A stretch of DNA of 37,657 nt from Gnetum montanum (lineage: Eukaryota > Streptophyta > Gnetopsida > Gnetales > Gnetaceae). Below, in pieces: positions 21,508-31,292 of the stretch. The stretch is from assembly GCA_015680685.1 (NCBI GenBank), contig MNCI01004885.1, positions 64,001 through 101,657 of the forward strand. Direction: 5' to 3'. The notes under the pieces are model-generated. The model did no database searches. It was given only the letters and a program-made list of their open reading frames with translations, and had not been told where the DNA came from. Within the stretch, counting starts at the first letter, position 1; every line of letters begins with the position of its first letter. Position numbers and translations under genes: made by a program.

Positions 21508-21645
21508 CCTAGTGTTAAGGGTCTTGGCCTCATAACCCCAAGTCATAGGTTTGTTTCTACTAAGCAACATTGAGTCATAAATTAAAAAAGTAATTTCATA
21601 AAAGGAATTCTGAAACTAGTCCAATAGATCCAAGGGATCATAGTG
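21508..21645 (+). repeat. tRNA-like SINE family, copy B
   Basis: CTAGTGTTAAGGGTCTTGG followed by GTCATAGGTTTGTTTC (B-box-like, near 21543-21558) and a tail TGAAACTAGTCCAATAGATC…GGGATCATAG. It aligns with copies at 12975 and 23976 in head, B-box and tail. Confidence 0.55.
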
Positions 21646-22170
21646 AATGGTTCAATTTCAGTATATCCAAAAACGTGCTTAGAACCAATTTACTTAGATG
21701 TTAAATCACATTAAAAAATTGTTGAAAAATTTTGACATTTAGAATTCTAGATAAACTTATTTATTGGCTATACCAATAAATAATCAATCATCCCAAACCA
21801 TGAAATGGGTAATGATAGGATGGTAAATTTCATTTGTTATGGGGTAGCAGTATGTCAACCCTTGTGGGTGGTGTGCTTGCTACGAAGACTTCGTAGCGTT
21901 CCACATTTACAAAGGCACTATATGGTAGGGAATGGTTTAAGATGGAGGATCCATCTTTGGTTGATGGCATTGGTTTTGAAGCATTTGAAAGCCTTGGTCA
22001 AACCAAGGTCTAAATTTCCTAAAAGATTCACATGATGCTAGAAAGGAGGTTCTAGTGGGCTTTGATTAGATTCTTTAATGGGAGGGCTTCTTTAATGAGG
22101 GACATGCAAAACTAGGTGGAGAAGACATGGCAAGATATGGCTACCATTGCTTCATGAATTAGTGGAATAA

Positions 22171-22316
22171 GATCAAGTTGATTTTATACCTAGTAGAGCT
22201 ATCATCAATAGTGTGGTCTCAACATACAATGTCATTTACTTAGCTAACATGAACATAAAAATTTGTGTTCTTCATCAAGTTGGATTTGGCTAAAATATAT
22301 GACAAAGTTGAAATGG
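22171..22316 (+). pseudogene. LINE-D, short RT fragment
   Basis: One frame reads DQVDFIPSRAIINSVVSTYN, matching the LINE RT segment usually seen as Q(S/T)GFIPGRxIxDNI. After a frame change it reads FIKLDLAKIYDKVE, the motif A block (KLDLxKAYDxVxW). Sequence before it (about 21800-22170) may belong to the same element but is not recognisable. Confidence 0.6.
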
Positions 22317-23637
22317 AAAAGGGGTGCATATTTTTATTTCTAATAAGGTCCTTATACCTTTTGACCAAAATGATCTCTTTGTTCATTTTTTCTGATTGAT
22401 GATTTTTTTTAGAGAGAGTTTTCTACTTTTTTTTTTTTTTTGTAAAAAACCCTTTAGTGAGAAGTCAAAACTTGTGAGGGCGCTTCTAAACAAGGGTAGA
22501 GGCTTATCCTTTTCCTACCCTAGAGGGGAAGTTTTTAAGGATTGGTTATAAGGATGAAAACTTGAAAAGGCATTCTCAAAACCATTGGGAGTTTTCTTTA
22601 GACTCTCTTTATTGATTTGATGTACATTGAATTTTATTTTTTAACACTATTATTTATTTCTTCGGGGTTCGAGACAACCAACTCTAACAAACCTTAGAGG
22701 GCTGTAAAGATAACATATTGATCAGCCACAACATAACCGAAATAGGTACTTTAGCTAACAAACTTATCTCAACTAGGTGGAGGTGTGCTTGTAGTTAATT
22801 AATGTTAGTGTTGCCTAGCACTTTTGATGTCTAGCATTGCTTAACTTGTTTATCTATGTCAAGTAATATTTACTACAAATTTTTAGTATGTTTGTAATAA
22901 CTCCAAATGATTTTGTACTACTTTTTTATTTTTACCTTTTACCTCTACAAGTAAGCTTGCTTAATGAAAATTTTTTATTACTTTTTGCATTAGGCTTTAT
23001 ACTAATTTGTAAAACAAATTCCAAATGATGGTGATGAGTTTCCACCAACTCCTCTTCTTTTATAAATTTGTAATGTGCTTGGTAAAAGAATACCTTGAAG
23101 TCATAGTAAATGTGAAGTATGTAGACCTTAAAACTTGGTGAGCCCATTGCAAATGAGAAATCTAAAGTCTTTACCCAATCCAAGAATTGTTATCCCCTTC
23201 CATTGATGTTACTTCCTTGAGAATTTTGAACTCCATTATTCTAAGCAATGTCTATGCCACCAATTTTATACTACTACTAAATAATTATTTTTGTTTACTA
23301 AAGATTTGATATTAAAATCTTTACAAATAACTACAATATTTTATTCAGTGGAAAGGAAATTCTTGTAGAATTATAAGTGTGGTTTCTCCAAAAACTAAGT
23401 TAACAAAGCAAATAATACAAGCATTTTGAAGATGGATTTTTAGCCAATAATTTATTTAAATTTTCATTGCTGGCAAACAAGAAAAGCCACATGCAGTTTT
23501 AAGATGACTGCTCTAGAGTGCACGTACATGGCAATTTGTTCAGATTTTTACTGTTGCAGAGTACATGCACTAAAGAAAAGCGTGGGATTCAGAGTTCTAC
23601 GGTAAATAACAGCTTTCGTGCACACTGACCAAATTGA
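22317..23637. other. AT-rich spacer, no gene recognised
   Basis: Contains a 17-nt T run near 22425 and scattered short frames. I see no family-matching coding, terminal repeat or RNA gene. Confidence 0.4.
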
Positions 23638-23724
23638 AGAAAAAGTTGAATTCTGATTTGATAGCACATTGAGAAGGTTCCAGAAAAAGTTGAATTCCGA
23701 TTTCATAGGACGTTGCAAAGGTCC
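23638..23724. repeat. 44-bp imperfect tandem repeat
   Basis: AGAAAAAGTTGAATTCTGAT… at 23638-23681 is followed by a diverged copy, AGAAAAAGTTGAATTCCGAT…, at 23682-23724. Confidence 0.8.
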
Positions 23725-23975
23725 AAATAAACGTTAATGTTGCAGCCACAAAAAGTGGAGTCAACTTGCTCTACAAAAATATTTTTAAAACAATGGATTT
23801 GTATCAAGTAAAGGCAACCAGAATAAAAAAAGGTGAGGAACAAAATAAAAGAATGGTTTGCAATGAAAACATCTAGCAACGGTAGAAATTTCATTCGTTT
23901 CATCATCCATAGAATCATAAGGTGCTAAATTATGAAAGTGGGAAAGCTGAATGTGTCCTTCTATACTTAAAAAGG

Positions 23976-24157
23976 AATGAGGTGTTAGCTTCTTAACCTA
24001 GTAATCTTAGGTCATAGGTTTAACTTTTTAGGTAGCATTGAATTTTAAATTGAAATAAATTTGATAAAAGTAATTTTGAAATTGATCCATCAAACGAGTT
24101 TCAAAATTACTTTTAAAATTGGTCTTATAGATCTAGGGCTTCTAGCAGACATGAGTA
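23976..24157 (+). repeat. tRNA-like SINE family, copy C
   Basis: GAGGTGTTAGCTTCTTAACC followed by GTCATAGGTTTAAC (degenerate B box near 24012-24025) and a tail AAAATTGGTCTTATAGATC…GGGCTTCTAGCAGAC. The head matches copy A closely (GAGGTGTGACTTCTTA). The Copia element at 24163 inserted just after its end, and a second copy of the tail lies on the other side of that element. Confidence 0.55.
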
Positions 24158-24162
24158 ATAAT
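24158..24162. other. Left target-site duplication of Copia-1 (ATAAT)
   Basis: ATAAT directly left of the LTR starting TGATATC at 24163 equals ATAAT at 29601-29605 directly right of the other LTR. Confidence 0.85.
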
Positions 24163-24427
24163 TGATATCAAAGCATGAATAAACTAACTTTTTTGTTCTT
24201 TTCATATGAAGAAAACAACACATACAACAAATGACTAAGTGGGCTATTTAATAAGCCACACAACAACTAAATTCCTAATGATATGCCACTAACAACCATT
24301 ATCTAACGACCAAGTGAGCAATACTATTGTGGCACCTAACTAGCAACAAACAAGGACTCTACTAATTGACAAAGACTTATTCAACACAATAAACAAAACA
24401 TCTCTAGAATTAGGCTTACAACCAACA
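24163..24427 (-). repeat. Copia-1 3' LTR
   Basis: 265 bp. On the minus strand it starts TGTTGGTTGTAAGCC at 24427, right after the polypurine tract, and ends …TTTGATATCA at 24163. Pairs with 29336-29600. Confidence 0.9.
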
Positions 24428-24445
24428 TTCTCCCCTTAAGCTTGA
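24428..24445 (-). other. Copia-1 polypurine tract
   Basis: The minus strand reads TCAAGCTTAAGGGGAGAA directly before the 3' LTR. The pol stop codon (TAA) falls inside it, so pol ends at the tract. Confidence 0.85.
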
Positions 24446-24768
24446 TTCAATAACTCTGTCATTCCTAGAAAATGCTTCAACTTGATAAAGGCTTCATACT
24501 TCAAAGGTTTGGTGAGGATGTCAGCCACTTGATAGTCTGACTTGCAATACTCCAACTCAATCTTCTTCTTGTCAACTTGATTTCTCAAAAAATAAAAGCA
24601 TGCGTCAATGTGCTTGCTCCTTCCAGGTTTGACTGGGTTCTTTGCCAAGTTGATTGCAGAAATATTATCAATAAAAATCTTGATGGATCGTTCAATGGAA
24701 ACATGAATTTGATTCATTAAGTTATGTAGCCAGATTGCTTGGCATGCACTTGAGGTAGTAGCTACATT
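24436..24768 (-). pseudogene. Copia-1 RNase H, C-terminal part
   Basis: RNase H removes element RNA during reverse transcription. The minus strand reads NVATTSSACQAIWLHNLMNQ, then FIDNISAINLAKNPV, KHIDACFYFLRNQVD and VADILTKPL…FIKLKHFLGM, all standard Copia RNase H segments. The DN of FIDN and the ADILTKPL block are kept. It is cut at 24768 by the solo LTR (24774-25551). The N-terminal half resumes at 25557 with SLKK-stop-SIVALSTCEAK, and joining the sides gives the usual LSTCEAEY(V)AATSSA context. Confidence 0.85.
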
Positions 24769-24773
24769 CTTTG

Positions 24774-25551
24774 TGATGAGCGGCGAGGTACCCCTACACT
24801 CAACCATATGAAACGAGCGTCGCACGCGCGATCCAGTCGAACTCCGCAGATGGACTAGTTGTGGCACCTAGATAGTTAGCCTTAAGTCGCAGTTCGCTGT
24901 CTCCCCGCCTAGACTAGTATTGCATATGTCACGTATGGTTTAGTCTAGATGAGGTGTATGATGTGTTTCCTAATATAAGCTACTCCTGAAGGCAGTGGAA
25001 AATAATATTTAACTAAGCTAAGCTAGGAGGAAAAGGGTAAGAAAATCTAATCTAGCCTAAGTGCGNNNNNNNNNNNNNNNNNNNNNNNNNNNNNNNNNNN
25101 NNNNNNNNNNNNNNNNNNNNNNNNNNNNNNNNNNNNNNNNNNNNNNNNNNNNNNNNNNNNNNNNNNNNNNNNNNNNNNNNNNNNNNNNNNNNNNNNNNNN
25201 NNNNNNNNNNNNNNNNNNNNNNNNNNNNNNNNNNNNNNNNNNNNNNNNNNNNNNNNNNNNNNNNNNNNNNNNNNNNNNNNNNNNNNNNNNNNNNNNNNNN
25301 NNNNNNNNNNATCAAACTGCCAGAGCTTCGCTACTCTAAAACTAGGATGTCAAATGAGGGAGAGCGGCCTCTTATTTATAGAAATTGCGGCTGACTGTGA
25401 TATCGCGTATGCGATATTGCGGGCAGATGAGATATTGCATGCCCATGATATATCGCATAGACGATATCGCGACCCATGATATAACGTGGGTGCCTTATCG
25501 TGGGTGCCTTAACGCGACTGCCAACAATATGAGCAATTTCTTGTCTCATCA
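24774..25551 (-). mobile_element. Solo LTR of a Gypsy element nested in Copia-1
   Basis: The segment begins TGATGAGCGGCGAGGTACCCC and ends GTCTCATCA and is flanked by CTTTG on both sides (24769-24773 and 25552-25556), a perfect 5-bp target duplication. Both its ends align with the Gypsy-2 LTR at 35530-36536 in the same orientation. The sense strand is minus, since the Gypsy-1 LTR next to its primer site ends with the same GGGGTACCTC…CTCATCA. No internal sequence is present, so the LTRs recombined out the element. A run of 245 N hides the middle. Confidence 0.9.
25066..25310. other. Assembly gap, 245 N
   Basis: Falls within the solo LTR. The matching part of the Gypsy-2 LTR (35820-36330) is 511 bp and contains tandem repeats of about 33 bp, so the gap is probably undersized. 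Confidence 0.95.
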
Positions 25552-25556
25552 CTTTG

Positions 25557-26720
25557 CTTCACAAGTTGACAGTGCAACAATGGACTATTTCTTTAATGAC
25601 CATGAGCAAGCAGTGCCACCAAAATTAAAACAGTACCTAGAAGCACTTCTACGATCATCTATATCTCCACCCAAGTCACTATCAGAGTAGCCTACAAGAA
25701 CACAATTGTTAGATGAAGAATGAAATATGCCATGGTTAGAAGTACCCTTAATATATCATAGGATTCTTTTGGTGACTTGTATATGAGATTGATGAGAGGA
25801 TTCTAGAAACTTGCTAATTAACCCAACTCCATAGGAAATATCAAAGCCTAGTGCATGTAAGATATCTCAAACTCCCAACAATCTGCTTGAAATAGATGGA
25901 GTCAACACATGCTTCATCCCCTTCTTTTGAAAATTTAGTTCCAACCTCCATAGGAGTTCGTACAGGATTACAATCATGCATATGAAATGTCTTTAGAAGT
26001 TTAGTAGCATACCTCTTTGGTAGATAAATATCCCATCATTGCTTTGAATTATTTCTATTCCAAAAAATTATGACATTAAGCTAAGATATGTCATTTCAAG
26101 CTCCTACAAGATGGACTTCTTAAAATCTTTAATCGTTATGGAATTATTGCTTGTAAAGATCAAATCATAAACATAAAGACATAACAATAATGTATCACCA
26201 AAATCATTAACCTTCACATATCAGGCATGTTTAGAAGGATACTTTTGGAACCTAGTCTTCTACAGAAAAGAATCAATGCATTTATTTGATGCTCTTAGCA
26301 CTTGTTTCAACCCATATAGTGCTTTCTTCAATTTGTACACTTTATCTTCACTCCCCTTCTTTATAAAACCTAGTGGTTGCTTGACAAAAACTTCCTCTTC
26401 AAGTGAGCTATTCAAAAAGGCTGACTTGACATCCATTTGATGGATTTTCTAATGGTTCTACGCAACCCAAGCAATAATAAGTTGGATGGTTTCAATTCAA
26501 GCTATAGGAGAAAATACCTCTTGGTAATCATGGCCAAGCCTTTGCTCAAAAACCCACTTCCACCAATCTTGCTTTATACCTTTCCACTTCATCATTTGGC
26601 TTCATCTTTGTCTTGAACACCCACTTTACATCAATAGCCTTGTGATTGTGTCGAACATTATTAAGCTCCCATGCGTTATTTTTTTCAATTGTCATTATCT
26701 CCTCATTCATGGCATTCATC
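25557..26720 (-). pseudogene. Copia-1 reverse transcriptase and RNase H N-terminal part
   Basis: The RT copies element RNA into DNA. From 26720 leftward the minus strand reads MTIEKNNAWELNN, VKWVFKTKMKPNDEVERYKA, MDVKSAFLN (motif A region), EEEVFVKQPLGF, KVYKLKKALYGLKQ and LLLCLYVYDLIFTSN. The catalytic YVDD has become YVYD (26164-26175), losing one metal-binding Asp. Several stops are in frame. The block near 25700-25557 reads SDSDLGGDIDDRRSASRY…SLKK-stop-SIVALSTCEAK, the start of RNase H, just before the solo LTR. Family assignment is secure. Confidence 0.85.
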
Positions 26721-26999
26721 CATTTAGGATCTTAAATAGCTTTTTCAAATGACGCAGGTCCATGATTTGAAAACATAGTAAAGTGCACTAATTTTCCATC
26801 ATCTTCAACAACATTATTAGAAGGTACCTCATAATCCCATAAAGTAATTTCTTGTTGGTGATGTTGTCTTAGCCTAGCAATTTCTAAGAAAGCTTGTGAT
26901 GTAGGATCTTCTTAAGTAGAGATTGGTGAAATTTCTTCATTTGTGGTGGAAACTACAACTTCATTAACTTCATCAAGAATTGTAATAGGATTTTTTGAG

Positions 27000-27750
27000 A
27001 GTCATTGTTTATAGCTACATTCTAATTCCAAGCCTCATCTTTCACAAAGGTCACATCTCAACTTACCATCACCTTCTTTGTCACTAGGTTGAACAACTTG
27101 TACCCACCATGACTATAGCCAATAAAAATAGTCTTCTCCCCTTGATCATCTAGCTTCGTTCTTGTTTCTATTGGAACATGGGCATAAGAAATAGAGCCAA
27201 ACATCTTAAGGTGTTTCACATTTGGCTTGAACCCATTCCAAGCTTTTGCAGGGATGATATTTTGGACACTCCTTGTTGGAGCTTTGTTTAGCAAGTAAAC
27301 AGAACATGAAATAGCTTCTGCCCAAAAGGAATTGGAAAATCCTTTGGCCATGAGCATGCTCCTTGTGATGTCCATGATGGTTTGATTCTTTCACTTAGCA
27401 ACTTCATTATGCCGTGGAGTGTAATGAATTATGACTTCATGCTCTATTCCCTGCTCTTCACAATACTTAGTAAATTCATTAGAATTATATTCACCCCACC
27501 ATCAGTTCTTAGAATTTTAATAGAATAACTACTTTGCCTTTCAACATAAGCTTTGAACTTCTTAAAATAATCAAAAACTTTAGACTTCCTTTTCATAAAA
27601 TAAACCCATGTTTTCCTAGTGAGATCATCAATAAAGGTAAGGAAGTACCTATTGTTACCATTTGATAGGACATTCACAGGGCCACACACATTAGAATGGA
27701 TGAGCTCAAGTGGTTGTGCTACATGTCAATTATTTCCTGCTAGAAATAAC
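27000..27750 (-). pseudogene. Copia-1 integrase
   Basis: Integrase inserts the cDNA into the genome. The minus strand reads CGPVNVLSNGNNRYFLTFID and DLTRKTWVYFMKRKS (27689 onward), VERQSSYSIKILRTDGG, EYNSNEFTKYCEEQGIEHE, then HYTPRHNEVAK-stop-KN where Copia elements have HTPQQNGVAERKN. It continues MDITRSMLMAKGFSNSFWAE, YLLNKAPTRSVQN and FGSISYAHVPIETRTKLDD, ending IGYSHGGYKLFNLVTKKV at 27058. The catalytic D, D, E positions appear present (FIDD, RTDGG, NEF). One stop and one frame change break it. Confidence 0.9.
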
Positions 27751-28189
27751 ATTCTTGTGTGTTTTCCAAGAATGCAAGCTTCACATAACTATTCAGGATG
27801 ATGTATGCTAGGAAAGTCTTTTACCATATTTCCTTATGCAAGCAACTTCAAATTGTGGAAATTTAGATGACCAAAGCGAAGATGCCACAATCAAAATTCA
27901 CCTGTATAAAAACATTGAGACAAGCATAAAATTTACTAATAATGTTAACTCAAAACATACGATATTTCATCAAAGGAGCTTTAAGAATGAGTGTGCCACT
28001 TTTATCAAGAACAAAGAGTTGATTGTCATGTAAGTGCATCTCATACCCTTTTCCAAGTAGCTAGTCCATGCTAAGTAGATTACTCTTCATGTATGACACA
28101 TAAAATACATTTGAAATATACTTGTGATATCCATTTTTCAACTTAATGACTATTTGTCATTTACCCATTACTAGTATAGTGCTGTCATT

Positions 28190-28440
28190 TGCAAATTTGA
28201 CTTTGGAGCAAACTGACTCATCAAGATCAACAAAAAGCTCCTTCTTGCTACACATGTGATTAGTATACTTGGTGTTAAGGAACCATGTGTGGTATTTTGA
28301 TACTTCACTTGTTGCAGTAACCATCAAAAGAGCATGATCTTTATCATCATCTTCTTCTTACACACAATGAGCCTTCTGATTATTCTCCTTATATCTACAC
28401 TCATTTGAATACTGGCCAAAGTTGTGACAAGAATAACATT
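28190..28440 (-). pseudogene. Copia-1 zinc knuckle and protease remnant
   Basis: At 28438-28397 the minus strand reads CYSCHNFGQYSNEC, a CX2CX4HX4C knuckle in which His is Gln. At about 28285-28225 it reads WFLNTKYTNHMCSKKELF. Copia proteases have W(Y/F)LD(S/T)G(C/A)SNHM here, so the catalytic Asp is Asn and the Gly is Lys. Both changes would abolish function. Between them lies a Glu/Asp-rich linker coded by repeated CTTCTT. Confidence 0.8.
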
Positions 28441-29321
28441 GAACAATAGATTTATCGTCCCTTCCTCTACCACATCCACAACCTTGACCTCTACCTTGAC
28501 CTTTGCGGCTTGAACCTAAACTCTCTTGATCATTATTTTGGTTGCCTCTACCTCCATGGTTATTACTGTGGCCACCACACCCTCCATGGTTGTTACTATG
28601 ATCACCACATCCTCATCCTTTGGCTCAAGAACTACCACTCTATTGATTGGTTTCAACTTGATTAGCTTTGGTAGAGAGTTAAGTTTGGAATGCTTACTCA
28701 ATTAGGTTTGCAAGTTGCTTCTTCTCATTCATCCATTACTCATAAGCTTGCAACTTACTAGACAATTCCTCAATTGTCAACTCAGATAGATTATGGGTTC
28801 CTCTATTGTCACCAAAATATGCTCAAATTTGGACATGAGCATTCATAAAATCTTCTCCACTTTGATCTTATCTTTGTACTTTTCTCCATAGGTCTTCATC
28901 TATTTTGTCATAGCAAGAACTCAACTTATATAGTTGGTGATAGTTTTAGATGATTCTATATGTAACAACTCATATTCATGTCTTAAGGTTTGGAGTTTTA
29001 CCTCTTTAACTTTGTCCACTCCTTGGAATGCTGTCACTAAAATATCCTAAGCTTCCTTTGATGAAGTTTCTCTTGCAATCTTCTCAAAAATCACATCATT
29101 GACTCCTTGATGAATAAAATATAGTGCTTTCTTATCTTTTTTCTTAGCCTCATAGTGGATGGTCCATTGTGCTTTTGTTGCATCCTCAGCAATATCTACA
29201 ACTCCATTTCCATGACTCCTAGCAACTCATGGTAATCAAACATCATCTTCATTTGGACATTCCACCTATCATAGTTTTTGCCATTGAAAATGGGAATAAA
29301 AATTTGAATTGAGCTATTCAT
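28441..29321 (-). pseudogene. Copia-1 gag
   Basis: Gag forms the particle that packages the element RNA. The ATG at 29321 overlaps the primer-binding site, which is common in this group. It reads MNSSIQIFIPIFNGKNYDRW then NVQMKMMFDYHEL, the usual Copia gag opening, then shifts frame and continues QWTIHYEAKKKDKKALYFIH, VNDVIFEKIARETSSKEA and LQTLRHEYELLHIESSKT. The C-terminal part before the zinc knuckle is Gly/Arg-rich (near 28600-28490). Frameshifts and stops show that it is dead. Confidence 0.8.
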
Positions 29322-29334
29322 GGCTCTAATACCA
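29317..29334 (-). other. Copia-1 primer-binding site, initiator-Met tRNA
   Basis: The minus strand reads TGGTATTAGAGCCATGAA, one base from the usual TGGTATCAGAGCC, one base inside the 5' LTR end. Confidence 0.9.
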
Positions 29335-29335
29335 T

Positions 29336-29600
29336 TGATGTCAAAGTAGGAAAAAACTGATTTTATTTTTTTTCAGATGAAGAAAACTACACACACATAA
29401 CAAATGACTAAGTGGGCTATTTAATAAGCCAGACAACAACTAAATTCCTAATGATATGCCACTAACAACCACTATCTAACAACCAAGTGAGTAGTACTAT
29501 CATGGCACCTAACTAAAACCAAACAAGGACTCTACCAACTTATAAAGACTTATTCAACATAGTAAACAAAATACCTTTAGCATTAGGCATAGAACCAACA
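29336..29600 (-). repeat. Copia-1 5' LTR
   Basis: 265 bp. On the minus strand it starts TGTTGGTTCTATGCC at 29600 and ends …CTTTGACATCA at 29336, followed by the primer-binding site. Most differences from 24163-24427 lie in the end nearest the primer site. Confidence 0.9.
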
Positions 29601-29794
29601 ATAATTTTCATTTCAAAAAAGTACTTTTAAAACTGGTCTTATAGATTAAGGGCATCTAGCAAACATAAGTAATAATTTCTATTTAAAAAAAGAATGCTCA
29701 TCTAGTAGAGTGAAAGTCCATATGAAACTATGAAAGTTCTCATTTGAAATCTAAACAAATTTGACATCAAGTCCTACAGGCTAGCCTAATAGTA
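29601..29794. repeat. Right flank of Copia-1 with second copy of the SINE-like tail
   Basis: After the ATAAT duplication (29601-29605), the stretch 29608-29680 repeats the sequence left of Copia-1 (24099-24162): ACTTTTAAAACTGGTCTTATAGAT…CTAGCAAACATAAGTAATAATT. A tandem duplication of the tail must have existed before the insertion. The rest to 29794 shows no gene. Confidence 0.7.
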
Positions 29795-30720
29795 ATACTT
29801 GATCTTAGATCTGCTCAGATTTCAAATGCACTTTCACTGCCAAAGCTTTTGCATGCATCTCCCCACCTATTTATTGCCTTTTCATAGACACTTTCCTTGA
29901 GTGGGATGAACTTGTTGCCAAAAACTTGGGTGCAAGGTTTGCTAGATTTTTCACATAGTTAGTGGCCACCTATTTGCTATTTTTGCATCATGAAATCAAG
30001 TGCAGAATGAGCACCTTCCCTTCCCTCAATCTAGTATAATTTTTTTTCAATATTATTTCAATTTTTTGTTTTGAACAATCACTTTTTAGTTTTTTGTTCT
30101 GCTCTTTTCACTTCCCTCAATTCCTTAACGTTTTGTTCTGGGGATTGTAGTCGAATGTAACAAAAAAGTCATAGATTACATTCTAGGGCTCCCAAGAATG
30201 GCAATTACAGAGTTGACCTCATAACTACAAGGAGCCTATCTATCCATGCCCATGATGAGGGCTTTTCATAGACATAATGATCCAATCAATGATGGGAAGC
30301 AGAACCATACATTGGGTGTTATATGCTATTCAACACAATGAATGAGTTGGAATTAATCACTACTTTGGCATTGGCCAAACTTGTAATATGTGTAGCCTTC
30401 TTTCCTCTATGTTCACAAAAAGATTCATCATAGAAGAAAACCCAAAAAATAACTATAGTTGTAGAGAAAGCTTGTTGCTAGAATCCAACATCTTAGAATG
30501 GCATGATTAAAAACCCAAAAAATCTAGTGTATATATGATTTGGAAGCTTTGTCCAATGTAGCAAAGAAGTTCTTGAAGAATTTTCCATGGGCCTCTTGGA
30601 GAGTAAGTAGGGTTTCATCTAGGTGTTAAGACCAAACATTGTAGTAAAGGAATACAATATGCCTAAGGAGTTTATCCAAGGAAGAAAAAATTAGGGAGTT
30701 GTGTGAGGCTTGAGATTCTT
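29795..30720 (+). pseudogene. Decayed UGT duplicate, truncated at both ends, intron retained
   Basis: It aligns with the UGT from about 19609 to 20640. Matches include CTTAGATCTGCTCAGATTTC, GTGGCCACCTATT(T)GCT, AAAAAAGTCATAGATTACATT and GAAGTTCTTGAAGAATTT. The intron is kept (30034-30150, GT and AG intact, 117 bp against 115 bp), so this is a DNA-level duplicate and not a reverse-transcribed one. About 75 bp of exon 1 near the Asp126 region are missing, and stops occur at many points, for example CAG to TAG where the gene codes for the Gln of SFFSQS. The PSPG box is lost: the alignment reaches its start and is cut by a Copia LTR at 30721. Confidence 0.9.
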
Positions 30721-31124
30721 TGTGATAGGAGGAAAAATAAATTAAAAGCTCAAGAAAAAACTAGAAAAAGCTCAATAAGAAATGAATCTGTATCAACTTA
30801 GAATTACATAAGCACAATAGACAAGAGAGAATGGAAAAGTAGGTAGTATAAGAATCAAAGCAAAACACACATCATTGTAATCATATTTATAGTGTGAGAT
30901 GGACATCCATGAGTAGTATTAAATGAATATAAAATAAATATTATAAACAACCATTTACATTGATTACACTATTGATATTTGCAATTAAATATATAGCACT
31001 ATAGTATATCATAACATAATTTTTGTAACAACACAATTACAAAAAGATATTTTCTTGTAACTAAAGATAATAGTCTTTGAGTTTGAGTTGATGTGAACAA
31101 TAGTTTTCCTTCACTTTACTCACA
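30721..31124 (-). mobile_element. LTR of another Copia element inserted in the UGT pseudogene
   Basis: The minus strand starts TGTGAGTAAAGTGAAGG at 31124 and ends …CTCCTATCACA at 30721, with a TATA-like CACTATAAATATG near 30898-30884. A purine-rich AAGAGGGAGAAT tract lies directly upstream (31136-31125), as expected before a 3' LTR. Internal sequence beyond that is very short or unrecognisable, and Gypsy-1 begins at 31281. No target duplication can be confirmed. Confidence 0.6.
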
Positions 31125-31275
31125 ATTCTCCCTCTTAAAAGTAAAGCATCTAGACCTTAGATGATATCATTTTCCATGACACCAACAGTTGTTCAACACT
31201 ATAAATTTTTTCTAATAGATAATGATTTTGTCATCATATAGCAGGATTCTCTTTTTTCTTAATTTTTTCTAGAAG

Positions 31276-31280
31276 AATCC
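31276..31280. other. Left target-site duplication of Gypsy-1 (AATCC)
   Basis: AATCC before the LTR at 31281 equals AATCC at 35321-35325 after the second LTR. Confidence 0.75.
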
Positions 31281-31292
31281 TAATGAAAGCGG

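Larger units (their letters stand above)
24163..29600 (-). mobile_element. Copia-1, full-length but inactive Ty1/Copia retrotransposon
   Basis: Two 265-bp LTRs (24163-24427 and 29336-29600) are flanked by a perfect 5-bp duplication, ATAAT. On the minus strand the order is 5' LTR, Met-tRNA primer site, gag, zinc knuckle, protease, integrase, RT, RNase H, polypurine tract, 3' LTR: the Copia order, with integrase before RT. By eye the LTRs are about 85% identical, so the insertion is old. A solo Gypsy LTR with its own target duplication sits inside the RNase H region. Key residues of the zinc knuckle, protease and RT are altered, and stops are common. Confidence 0.93.

Noticed and set aside
23703-23918. 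71-residue minus-strand ORF
   Set aside because: Chance AT-rich frame with no family resemblance.
24770-24867. N-terminal extension (MPQLVHLRSS…) of the RNase H ORF
   Set aside because: It is sequence of the inserted solo LTR, not Copia coding.
25052-25339. ORFs spanning the N run
   Set aside because: Made of undetermined bases only.
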